DNA from: an uncultured Collinsella sp.
GTDB taxonomy: Bacteria; Actinomycetota; Coriobacteriia; Coriobacteriales; Coriobacteriaceae
Reading direction: 5' to 3'
DNA length: 11,177 nucleotides
Assembly: GCA_902488525.1 (NCBI GenBank)
Contig: CABTWP010000054.1
Location: 1-11,177 of the forward strand
In this document: positions 1-6,254 of the stretch, in pieces
How the letters are laid out: every line of letters starts with the position of its first letter
How positions within the stretch are numbered: the first letter of the stretch is position 1
Notes under the pieces: generated by a model
What the model was told of the DNA's origin: nothing
What the model saw: only the letters and a program-made list of their open reading frames with translations
Database searches by the model: none
Position numbers and translations under genes: made by a program

Positions 1-47
1 CCCAGATAAAACCTGCCAAAATAAACCTGTCCCTTTTTGGCAGGTTT
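1..47 (+). repeat. Intergenic hairpin repeat, copy 1 (REP/MITE-like)
   Basis: A perfect 13-bp inverted repeat (aaacctgccaaaa at 9-21, ttttggcaggttt at 35-47) encloses a 13-nt loop, taaacctgtccct. The loop itself repeats the aaacctg of the left arm. Bases 1-46 match the reverse complement of 4875-4920 at 43 of 46 positions. The hairpin lies 19 bases before the GTG start of the first gene and is not followed by a U tract, so it does not look like a simple terminator. The left boundary is uncertain because the window begins inside or at the edge of the element. Confidence 0.8.
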
Positions 48-66
48 CTAGAAAGGCTTTCGGACT

Positions 67-2250
67 GTGAAGGATTTCGACCTCTCCACAACGGCTGCGC
101 GCGACGCTGCCCGCATCGTCTGGTTTAAGCGCTACCCCGCCAAGCAGACGCTCATCGCATTTTTGCTCGCGCTGTTGGCGACCACGGCGTTTTCCATCGA
201 TCCTGCCCCGGTGTCGAGCAACGCAGTCTTGGCGATTGACCCCAAAGCCTCGGGCATGCTGTACGTGTGCTACGAGGTGCTCCTCTCGTTTGCCGGCCAT
301 ACCGACGCGGTCATGCTGCTTGCACTTGCCTGCCTGCTCACCTTGCCGTTTCGCTACGTGTTCTTTGGCCGTGGCGACACCTGGCGTCCATCGATCATTC
401 TGCCGTCGCTGTTCTTCGCCATCTGCATGGTGTTCGGCCGCAGCTACGATCTCACCGACTCGGCCGAGATTGTCCTTGGCGACAAAGCTCGCATCATCTG
501 CGCCTGGATTGGCGGCGCGGGCTGGATGCTCCTGGCGATCGTTGCCTTCTACCTTGCCTTTGAGTGTCTAGATTGGCTGAGCTCCCGACGCATCCCGTTT
601 TCCGAAGCGCACTTTGGCCGCGTATGGCGTGTGACTCACGCCGTGCTCTCGGTCCATCCCTTTGCCGGGCCCTTCCTGGTGCTTATGATCGCCTGGACGC
701 CCACGCTCATCGCTTCGCTGCCCGGCCTTTTTATGGGAGATACGGGCGCGCAGATTCGCCAGTGGTTCAACTATCCCAACGGCACGAGCGACTACCTGCG
801 CCTACTCAACCCCAACGTGCTGCTCAACGGGCATCATCCCGTAGTGCACACGGCCATTATCGGCTCGTGCGTCCAGCTGGGGCTTTCACTGTTCAACAGT
901 GCCAACGCAGGTCTTGCCATCTATACCTGTGCTCAGTTCGTCATCACGGCTGCCTGCATGGCCTATTCCATTTCGTCGCTGCGCAAACTGGGCGTGAGTC
1001 TGCCGGTTCGCGGTGCGATCCTGCTGTTCTTTGCGTTTATGCCGATGTTCTCTAACTACGCGGCGTTGCTCACCAAAGACGTGCTCTTTGCCGACGCGTT
1101 CTTGGTGCTGCTGGTACAGACCGTCAAGCTCGTGGCATGTGGCTTGCCCCGTCGTGATGCCAATGCCGAGCGAGCGGGCGAGAAAGCCCCCGTGCTCTTT
1201 GCGTGCCACGACTGGCTGCTGCTCGCTCTGGGCGCCATGGGTTCCACATTTCTGCGCAACGGCGGCCTGGTGTTTCCCCTGGCGGCATGCGTAATCGCGG
1301 CGGCGTTTTGCGTATGGGACGTGCATGTGGCTCGTCGTGCAGCCAAGCAGACTGGTGCTGCGCCTTCGGGCGCCATCCCGCGTTTCCGCTGGGTTGGCGT
1401 TCTCGCGGTGCTCGCGCTCTGCCTTGCCTCTAATATGTACTTCACCAAGGTCTTTATGCCGGCGCACGACATTACGCCCGGTTCCAAGCGCGAAATCCTC
1501 TCGATTCCGTTCCAGCAGACGGCTCGTTTCGTCCAAAAGCACGACGGCCTCAACTCGGGCGTCAACCCTACGGTTAAGGAGGACGGCACCATCGTGGAGG
1601 CGCCCTGCGACGGTTTGGTAACCGATGAGGAGCGCGCTGCGATCGATCGGGTGCTCAAGTACGAGAACCTGGGCCGCCGCTACAACCCCGACAAGTCCGA
1701 TGCCGTCAAGAACTGCTTTAACGAGTACGCCTCGCAGGAGGACATCGATGCCTATTTTGCGGTATGGGCCCAGATGTTTAAGAAGGATCCCGAGTGCTAT
1801 ATTTCGGCGCTTATCAATAACTACTATGGTTATTTTTATCCGAGCGCGCGCGATGCCTGGGTCTACAGCACGGCGCGTAGTGCCGAGATCATGGCGCGTC
1901 CCGACAACCTCAAGTACTTCGACTTCCATCCGGTTGACAGCAACGTGGTGCGCTGGTGCGACCACCTGATCAATCTGTACCGTGTAGCGGTGCAGCGCAT
2001 CCCGTTTATTTCGCTCACCATGAGCTCGGCCACCTATGTGTGGATCATGATCGCCGTGGTGGTCTACCTGCTGCGTCGTCATTCATGGCGTGCGCTGGCG
2101 ATCTGGGTGCCGCTGTTGGGCGTGCTTGCCGTGTGCCTGATTGGTCCGTGTAACGGATCGACCTACATGCGCTACCTGTATCCGGTCATCGTCTGCATGC
2201 CCTTCGCCATCGGCGCCACCGTCACCCGCAGCGACTTTCTCTGGTTCTAA
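67..2250 (+). CDS. Large polytopic membrane protein, DUF6020-like (GT-C-type architecture)
   Basis: This 727-residue protein has roughly 10-13 hydrophobic segments (for example about 27-44, 82-99, 108-124, 143-165, 199-222, 261-300, 315-350, 382-416, 441-457, 652-670, 677-692 and 703-718). A large hydrophilic, probably extracytoplasmic region spans about 460-640. Visible motifs are GDTGAQI (224-230), NGHHPVVHT (254-262) after a loop region, and MRYLYPV near the C-terminus (701-707). This pattern resembles DUF6020-type membrane proteins, which look like GT-C glycosyltransferases or polysaccharide-assembly proteins; that role is inference and no catalytic residue is proven. The GTG start at 67 is the only sensible choice: an in-frame TAG lies at 49-51, and a modest AAAGG at 52-56 sits 10 bases upstream. 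The gene stands alone between two hairpin repeats and has no obvious operon partner in the window. Confidence 0.8.
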   Translation: MKDFDLSTTAARDAARIVWFKRYPAKQTLIAFLLALLATTAFSIDPAPVSSNAVLAIDPKASGMLYVCYEVLLSFAGHTDAVMLLALACLLTLPFRYVFFGRGDTWRPSIILPSLFFAICMVFGRSYDLTDSAEIVLGDKARIICAWIGGAGWMLLAIVAFYLAFECLDWLSSRRIPFSEAHFGRVWRVTHAVLSVHPFAGPFLVLMIAWTPTLIASLPGLFMGDTGAQIRQWFNYPNGTSDYLRLLNPNVLLNGHHPVVHTAIIGSCVQLGLSLFNSANAGLAIYTCAQFVITAACMAYSISSLRKLGVSLPVRGAILLFFAFMPMFSNYAALLTKDVLFADAFLVLLVQTVKLVACGLPRRDANAERAGEKAPVLFACHDWLLLALGAMGSTFLRNGGLVFPLAACVIAAAFCVWDVHVARRAAKQTGAAPSGAIPRFRWVGVLAVLALCLASNMYFTKVFMPAHDITPGSKREILSIPFQQTARFVQKHDGLNSGVNPTVKEDGTIVEAPCDGLVTDEERAAIDRVLKYENLGRRYNPDKSDAVKNCFNEYASQEDIDAYFAVWAQMFKKDPECYISALINNYYGYFYPSARDAWVYSTARSAEIMARPDNLKYFDFHPVDSNVVRWCDHLINLYRVAVQRIPFISLTMSSATYVWIMIAVVVYLLRRHSWRALAIWVPLLGVLAVCLIGPCNGSTYMRYLYPVIVCMPFAIGATVTRSDFLWF

Positions 2251-2251
2251 C

Positions 2252-2285
2252 TTGGTGCATTGGGGGTCAGGTTTCTTTGCACCAA
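2252..2285. repeat. Intergenic hairpin repeat, divergent relative of the edge repeat
   Basis: An 8-bp perfect inverted repeat (ttggtgca at 2252-2259, tgcaccaa at 2278-2285) begins two bases after the preceding stop codon. Its 18-nt loop, read on the minus strand, contains AAACCTGACCCC. That shares AAACCTG(T/A)CCC with the loops of the copies at 1-47 and 4875-4920, although the stem sequences differ. No U tract follows, so termination is doubtful. A stretch at 2311-2330 (ttttggggtttatctcgcag) weakly resembles the outer end of the other copies and may be a decayed fragment. Confidence 0.6.
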
Positions 2286-2360
2286 AGGGGTCATCATCAC
2301 GACGCCTTCATTTTGGGGTTTATCTCGCAGGCCAGTAGGTATATCATAACGACGTTTGTT

Positions 2361-2366
2361 TATATT
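2361..2366 (+). promoter_or_regulatory. Candidate -10 box upstream of yebC
   Basis: TATATT matches five of six consensus positions and lies about 50 bases upstream of the yebC start in the 165-base gap. No convincing -35 is seen at the right spacing. TATCAT at 2342-2347 is an equally plausible alternative. Confidence 0.25.
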
Positions 2367-2415
2367 GCCCGAGCATCTGCGCTGGGCTTTAGGTCGAAAC
2401 CGATAGGAGACACGT

Positions 2416-3222
2416 ATGTCCGGACACTCTAAGTGGGCCACAACCAAGCATCGTAAGGGCGCGCAGGACGCCAAGCGTTCCGCCCTCTTCTCCAAGCTGA
2501 GCCGCAACATCACCGTTGCTGCCCGTCTCGGCGGCGACCCGCTGCCCGAGAACAACGCCAGCCTCGCCGCTGCTGTTGCCAAGGCCAAGGCTCAGTCCAT
2601 GCCCAAGGACAAGATCAAGTCCGCTATCGACAAGGCATTTGGTTCGGGTGCTGACGCTGCCGTCTACGAGAACATCGTGTACGAGGGCTACGGTCCCGCC
2701 GGTGTCGCCGTCTACGTCGACTGCCTGACCGACAACCGCAACCGTACCGCCGCTGATGTCCGTTCCGCCTTCTCCCACGCTGGTGGCAATCTGGGCACCT
2801 CCGGCTCCGTCGCCTTCCAGTTTGAGCGTAAGGGCCAGATCGTCGTCGCCAAGGAGATCCTGGACGAGAACGCCAAGAAGGAGACCATGATCGCCAACGG
2901 TGCTGCCGGTGACGAGGATGAGTTTATGATGGCGATCGCCGAGGCCGGTGGCGAGGACTACGAGGACGCCGGCGAGGAGTGGATCGTCTGGACTACTGCC
3001 AACGAGGTCATGGCTGTCTCCAAGGCGCTCGAGGAGCAGGGCGTCCAGGTCAAGGGCTCCGAGACCACCATGGTCCCGACCACCCCGACCGAGGTCTCCG
3101 GCGCCGACGCCAAGAAGGTTCAGCGCCTCATCGACCGTCTTGAGGAGCTCGACGACGTCCAGGATGTTTACAGCACCATGGACATGACCGACGAGGTCAT
3201 CGCTGCCCTCGAGGAGGAGTAG
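2416..3222 (+). CDS. yebC: YebC/TACO1-family regulator or translation factor
   Basis: This 268-residue cytoplasmic protein opens with the family signature MSGHSKWATTKHRKGAQDAK, followed by the LFSKL.R.I and GGDP..N..L blocks (about 25-48). The central region carries MPKDKI..AI (about 62-71), the YEGYGP.GVA block (about 89-97) and DNRNRTA..VR..F...GG (about 106-124). YebC proteins were first described as DNA-binding transcriptional regulators; more recent work links TACO1/YebC to relief of ribosome stalling at proline-rich sequences. At 268 residues it is slightly longer than the usual 240-250, and the extra length appears to lie in the acidic segment at about 170-200. The start is set by AGGAGA at 2405-2410, with the GGAG core six bases before the ATG. 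It appears monocistronic, with a terminator downstream at 3292-3333. No ruvABC genes, frequent neighbours in other bacteria, are present in this window. Confidence 0.95.
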   Translation: MSGHSKWATTKHRKGAQDAKRSALFSKLSRNITVAARLGGDPLPENNASLAAAVAKAKAQSMPKDKIKSAIDKAFGSGADAAVYENIVYEGYGPAGVAVYVDCLTDNRNRTAADVRSAFSHAGGNLGTSGSVAFQFERKGQIVVAKEILDENAKKETMIANGAAGDEDEFMMAIAEAGGEDYEDAGEEWIVWTTANEVMAVSKALEEQGVQVKGSETTMVPTTPTEVSGADAKKVQRLIDRLEELDDVQDVYSTMDMTDEVIAALEEE

Positions 3223-3227
3223 CGCCC

Positions 3228-3245
3228 GCACGGGTTAAGCCGTGC
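3228..3245 (+). other. Small hairpin in the yebC 3' region
   Basis: GCACGG (3228-3233) and CCGTGC (3240-3245) form a perfect 6-bp stem with a 6-nt loop, five bases after the yebC stop. No U tract follows, so on its own it is more likely an mRNA 3'-end stabiliser than a terminator. Confidence 0.4.
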
Positions 3246-3291
3246 ATATCTGGGCATAATGAAGCGAGCATGCAAGCCTCGTGGAATAGAT

Positions 3292-3333
3292 GAGCCGGAT
3301 CCGCGTGCGTAGAGCACCGGACCCGGCTCTTTT
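3292..3333 (+). terminator. Rho-independent terminator of yebC
   Basis: The arms GAGCCGGATCC (3292-3302) and GGACCCGGCTC (3319-3329) pair over 11 positions with one A-C mismatch and a 16-nt loop. TTTT at 3330-3333 follows directly. The T tract runs into TATAAT (3333-3338), the likely -10 box of the next operon. Confidence 0.75.
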
Positions 3334-3338
3334 ATAAT
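3310..3338 (+). promoter_or_regulatory. Probable promoter of the amaP-DUF2273-asp23 operon
   Basis: A perfect -10 hexamer, TATAAT, lies at 3333-3338, about 50 bases before the amaP start. The sequence 17 bases upstream (TAGAGC, 3310-3315) is a poor -35 and lies within the loop of the yebC terminator. The promoter is therefore either -10-driven or dependent on an activator or alternative sigma factor; this part is inference. Confidence 0.5.
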
Positions 3339-3388
3339 GATGCGAACCGTTTTGCATTTCGAGAGCCGAGATTTGAAGGGAGCGCCGC

Positions 3389-3934
3389 GTGCGCGTACTC
3401 AAACGAGCCCTAGCGATCGTGTACCTTGCCGCTACCATCGTGGCGCTGGGTACGCTTGTCTGCCAGTTTTGGGGGCCGTATACGTATCGCTTTATGTTGC
3501 TGATGCGCGACCCCATGCCGCGCATTGTCGTGACGGCATGCGGCGGAGTTGTGGCGATCGGCGTGCTGGTAAGCTTCTTCCGCCTGATGTTTGCTCGTCG
3601 CGAGCCGTCCTGCGTGCATCCGGCGGGGGAGCGCAATATCGAGGTCACGCTCGCGGCGCTTTCTTCGTGTGCCAGGGCTGCTGCCGAGCGCGACGACCGC
3701 GTGATGGTCGAGCATGTCGAGGCCCGCGTCCAAGGCTCCGATGATTCGCACGTCCGATTTAAGGTCGAGGCTATCGCGCTTGACGATAAGGACGTGGCAT
3801 CTCTGGCTACCGCGATGCAGCAGCGCATCGAGGAAGCTTGCGACACCATGCTCGGCACGCCGGGTACGACCACGCGCGTCCGTTTTTTGCCGTCCAAGAC
3901 TACCGTCCAGACCGTGGAGGTTTCCGGTGAGTGA
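3389..3934 (+). CDS. amaP: Alkaline shock response membrane anchor protein AmaP-like
   Basis: This 181-residue protein has two N-terminal membrane segments (about residues 7-27 and 45-65) joined by a short loop. A soluble region of about 115 residues follows, containing the pattern NIEVTLAALSSCARAAAERD and a C-terminal VRFLPSKTTVQTVEV strand-like end. That layout matches AmaP, which in Staphylococcus aureus anchors Asp23 at the cytoplasmic membrane. Gene order strongly supports the call: the next two genes are DUF2273 and Asp23-family, the classic arrangement. The start is GTG at 3389, with AAGGGAG at 3376-3382 placed six bases upstream. It overlaps the next gene by eight bases, which implies translational coupling. 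Sequence conservation in this family is low, so the assignment rests on architecture and neighbourhood. Confidence 0.8.
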   Translation: MRVLKRALAIVYLAATIVALGTLVCQFWGPYTYRFMLLMRDPMPRIVVTACGGVVAIGVLVSFFRLMFARREPSCVHPAGERNIEVTLAALSSCARAAAERDDRVMVEHVEARVQGSDDSHVRFKVEAIALDDKDVASLATAMQQRIEEACDTMLGTPGTTTRVRFLPSKTTVQTVEVSGE

Positions 3935-4304
3935 TACCAATCAAGATAAGACCGCTCGTACGCCGCGCCTGACGATTGACCAGAGCGCTGCGCCGGCGAG
4001 CGAACCTGTTGATTACAAAGCAGAGGCAGCCGAGTTACAAGACGCGGCAGCCGCGGATTTTGACGAGGCTATGGGTCTCATCAAGGGTACGGGCGCTGCC
4101 ATCTGGAGCTATGCTGTGCGTCATCCCAACACCACGCTCGGTGCCGTCGCTGGCTTTATCCTCGCCGTGTTGGTGCTCACGCTCGGCCTGTGGGACACGC
4201 TCGTCATTGCATTCTTCGTGCTGATCGGCGCCGTGATCGGCCAAATTCGCGACGGCGAGAACGGGATCGTCAACTTCTTCGGCCGTCTGTTTAGCGGCCG
4301 CTAA
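3927..4304 (+). CDS. DUF2273 small membrane protein with an N-terminal extension
   Basis: This 125-residue protein ends in a DUF2273-type domain. It has a conserved-looking HPNTTLGAVAGFILAVLVL hairpin entry, then two adjacent membrane segments (about 70-88 and 89-106) split by a GLWDTL turn, and closes with GQIRDGENGIVNFFGRLF. DUF2273 proteins are usually only 60-80 residues; here about 60 hydrophilic, Ala/Glu/Asp-rich residues precede the membrane part. The start is GTG at 3927, inside the end of amaP, with GGAGG at 3916-3920 six bases upstream. DUF2273 proteins typically lie between amaP and asp23 and are thought to belong to the same membrane-associated envelope-stress complex. Their exact role is unknown. 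Confidence 0.8.
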   Translation: MSDTNQDKTARTPRLTIDQSAAPASEPVDYKAEAAELQDAAAADFDEAMGLIKGTGAAIWSYAVRHPNTTLGAVAGFILAVLVLTLGLWDTLVIAFFVLIGAVIGQIRDGENGIVNFFGRLFSGR

Positions 4305-4348
4305 TATGTATTCGACTGTCGCATCTGCGGCAGGCATAAGGAGGAACC

Positions 4349-4876
4349 ATGGCTTTTAATACGAAGGTCGATGTAGCCGATACCGAGCTCGAGGCAGACG
4401 AGACCGTCGCTGCCGAGGCCGAGGATGTGACGCTCGAGGACGAGGCGCTTGTCGAGGCCGAGTCCGATGCTGATGAGGACGACGAGGAGGCGGACGAGGA
4501 AGCGGACGAGTCCGAGGACTCGCTGACCTATTCCAATGGCGTGATCGAGAAGATCGTTGCCATGGCCACCCGCGAGGTTCCGCACGTTCTGGGTATGAAG
4601 GGTAACCTCATGCACTTTGTGCAGGAGCAGTTTGGTGCCGAGAATCTGACCAAGGGCGTGACGGTCGAGGTCACCGATGACAATCGCGTGGTCGTCAACA
4701 TCTCCGTCATTATCGAGTACGGAGCCTATGCGCCCGCGATCTTCGACGATGTCAAGGCACGTGTCACTGAGCGCCTTGCCGCGATGACCGGCCTTGAGGT
4801 GGCGGGTGTCAACCTGCGCATCGAGGACGTCATCACCCCCGAGGAGTACGAGCACCGCACCAGCCAGCACGAATAA
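4349..4876 (+). CDS. asp23: Asp23/Gls24-family envelope stress protein with an acidic N-terminal tail
   Basis: In this 175-residue cytoplasmic protein the Asp23/Gls24 domain occupies about residues 59-168. It opens with LTYSNGVIEKIVAMATREVPHVLGM, continues through a VTVEVTDDNRVVVNISVIIEYG strand pair, and ends with the helix and VAGVNLRIEDVI. Asp23 proteins are abundant, bind AmaP and respond to alkaline or cell-wall stress. Residues 8-57 form an extremely acidic, low-complexity tail (mostly D, E, A and S) that typical Asp23 proteins lack at this length. The start is clear: AAGGAGG at 4338-4344, four bases before the ATG. It is the last gene of the operon, 44 bases after DUF2273. Its TAA stop overlaps the edge of a hairpin repeat, and a strong terminator follows. 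Confidence 0.9.
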   Translation: MAFNTKVDVADTELEADETVAAEAEDVTLEDEALVEAESDADEDDEEADEEADESEDSLTYSNGVIEKIVAMATREVPHVLGMKGNLMHFVQEQFGAENLTKGVTVEVTDDNRVVVNISVIIEYGAYAPAIFDDVKARVTERLAAMTGLEVAGVNLRIEDVITPEEYEHRTSQHE

Positions 4877-4920
4877 CCTTCCAAAAAGGGACAGGTTTGT
4901 TTTGGCAGGTTTTATCTGCG
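4875..4920 (-). repeat. Intergenic hairpin repeat, copy 2 (inverted relative to copy 1)
   Basis: The reverse complement of this segment matches window bases 1-46 at 43 of 46 positions; the three differences fall at window positions 2, 22 and 41. It forms the same hairpin with one stem mismatch (the position-41 change) and the loop CAAACCTGTCCCT. It sits exactly between the asp23 stop codon (its last two bases are part of the repeat) and the operon terminator, so it is transcribed as part of the 3' untranslated region. Confidence 0.85.
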
Positions 4921-4928
4921 AAAACGTT

Positions 4929-4970
4929 AAACGGCCGACCGCGCAAGCAAAAGCGTGGCCGGCCGTTTTT
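4929..4970 (+). terminator. Rho-independent terminator of the amaP-asp23 operon
   Basis: The outer stem pairs AAACGGCCG (4929-4937) with CGGCCGTTT (4960-4968). After one mismatch the stem continues with six inner pairs (4939-4944 with 4953-4958, including one G-U) around the loop aagcaaaa. The right arm runs into a T5 tract (4966-4970). This is a strong terminator. Confidence 0.9.
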
Positions 4971-5011
4971 GTACGCTCCCGATATAGTCATACCGCTCGT
5001 CTAACTAAGGG

Positions 5012-5042
5012 TTGCAATCCCCGCGTTCCGCGTTACCCTAAT
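5012..5042 (+). promoter_or_regulatory. Weak candidate promoter upstream of the YitT-family gene
   Basis: TTGCAA (5012-5017) is a fair -35. The possible -10 boxes are poor: TACCCT at 5034-5039 with a 16-base spacer, or CCTAAT at 5037-5042 with a 19-base spacer. A strong terminator lies just upstream, so the YitT-family gene must have its own promoter in this gap, but its position is uncertain. Confidence 0.25.
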
Positions 5043-5082
5043 GAGCGCATTGTTTCCAAATTGTTAACGAGGAGTTGCCGTA

Positions 5083-6105
5083 ATGGCCGACGAGCACGAG
5101 ACAGAAAGCAAAGCATGGGCAATTGAGGCCGCTGCGGCAGAGGCAGCGTCGCGTGCTGCCGAGGAGGTGCATCGTCCTCCCGTAGTGCCGATGGAGCGCG
5201 TGGTCGATCGCACCGATATCGAGCGCGGCGAGCGTGCCGGCCAAAAGCGCAGCCAGGAGCCAGGCTTCCCGCGCTTTTTTGCCGAGCTCAATCTGGGTCT
5301 GATTCTTACGGCCTTTGCCATCGTTGCGTTTAAAACCCCTAATCACTTTGCTTTTGGCGGCACCTCGGGCATGTCGGTCATTCTGTCCACGCTGTTCCCG
5401 ACTCTGCCCGTCGGCGTCTTCATGTGGATTATCAACGCGGTTCTCGTCGTTTTGGGCTTTATCTTTTTGGAGCGCAAGGCGATTCTTTGGAGCGTCTTCG
5501 CCTCGTTTGCGCTGTCCGCCTACGTCTCGCTGTTTGAGCTCTTCATTCCGACCGATGTCTCTCTGACGGGTGATATGTGGCTCGACCTGTGCTTTGCCGT
5601 CATCTTGCCGGCGCTCGGCAGTGCCATCGTCTTTGACATCGGCGCCTCGACGGGTGGCACGGACATTCTCGCTATGATCCTCAAACGCCGCACCACGCTC
5701 GAGATTGGCCGCGCCCTGCTACTGGTCGATATCGGCATCGTGACCATCGCGGCCTTTTTGTATGGCCCGCGTGTCGGTCTGTATTGCGTGCTCGGCCTGT
5801 TTGCCAAGACGCTTGTGGTCGACAAGGCCATCGAGAGCATTCACCTTCGTAAGGTCTGCACAGTCATTTGTTCCGAGCCCCTTAAGGTCGAGGAGTTTAT
5901 CGTCAAGCATCTCAACCGCACGGCGACCATCAGCCGCGGTTACGGTGCCTTCTCGGGCAAGTGCGTGACGGTGATCATGAGCGTGCTGAGCCGTCGCGAG
6001 GCCGTGCAACTGCGCCGCTATGCGCGCGAGGTCGATCCGGGTGCCTTTATCACGATTGTCGACAGCTCCGAGATCGTCGGCAAGGGCTTCCGCGGAACGA
6101 ACTAG
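5083..6105 (+). CDS. YitT-family membrane protein with C-terminal DUF2179 domain
   Basis: In this 340-residue protein residues 1-65 are a hydrophilic, Ala/Glu-rich cytoplasmic extension. About five or six membrane segments then span 70-250. They contain the two glycine-rich family motifs FGGTSGMSVI (91-100) and GASTGGTDIL (187-196), corresponding to the usual GG.TG and G.STGGTDI motifs. The DUF2179 domain follows at about 258-333, with TISRGYGAFSGK (282-293) matching its RG.....G.Y.G signature. YitT/DUF161 proteins are conserved in Gram-positive bacteria; their transport or signalling role is not settled. The N-terminal extension is longer than usual. The start is fixed by GAGGAG at 5069-5074, eight bases before the ATG. 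It is monocistronic, with a terminator upstream and a 149-base gap downstream. Confidence 0.9.
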   Translation: MADEHETESKAWAIEAAAAEAASRAAEEVHRPPVVPMERVVDRTDIERGERAGQKRSQEPGFPRFFAELNLGLILTAFAIVAFKTPNHFAFGGTSGMSVILSTLFPTLPVGVFMWIINAVLVVLGFIFLERKAILWSVFASFALSAYVSLFELFIPTDVSLTGDMWLDLCFAVILPALGSAIVFDIGASTGGTDILAMILKRRTTLEIGRALLLVDIGIVTIAAFLYGPRVGLYCVLGLFAKTLVVDKAIESIHLRKVCTVICSEPLKVEEFIVKHLNRTATISRGYGAFSGKCVTVIMSVLSRREAVQLRRYAREVDPGAFITIVDSSEIVGKGFRGTN

Positions 6106-6163
6106 CACAGACGTATTCAACGAACCGCCTGCTGGCGCCGTGTACCTTGCAAATCGGTCATCT

Positions 6164-6194
6164 TTGAGTATTTGACCCCACATTGGGCAATAAT
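6164..6194 (+). promoter_or_regulatory. Weak candidate promoter upstream of the zinc-ribbon gene
   Basis: AATAAT at 6189-6194 matches five of six -10 positions, with TTGAGT (6164-6169) upstream at a long 19-base spacer. A better -35, TTGACC (6172-6177), overlaps the region but has no good -10 at 16-18 bases. The segment ATAATGATGC (6190-6199) also occurs around the -10 of the amaP operon (3334-3343). A 5-bp inverted repeat, GGTCA...TGACC (6156-6177), lies over the -35 zone. Confidence 0.25.
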
Positions 6195-6254
6195 GATGCT
6201 AAAGACAACGTTTGCGATCCAAGTGATTCGTTCAAGATACGAAGGGATGATTCT

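Noticed and set aside
1..47. The hairpin before the first gene as an ordinary terminator or riboswitch.
   Set aside because: There is no U tract after the stem, and a near-identical copy lies in an unrelated context at 4875-4920. A repeat element explains it better.
886..2082. 398-residue minus-strand open frame.
   Set aside because: It lies antisense to the DUF6020-like gene, has Arg/His/Gly-rich composition typical of shadow frames, and has no recognisable domain.
2389..3231. 280-residue minus-strand open frame.
   Set aside because: It is exactly antisense to yebC, with Leu/Val/Gly/Asp-rich shadow composition. yebC is unambiguous.
3235..3940. Minus-strand frames of 176-220 residues opposite amaP.
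   Set aside because: They are shadows of amaP. The amaP product has two clear membrane segments and a conserved neighbourhood.
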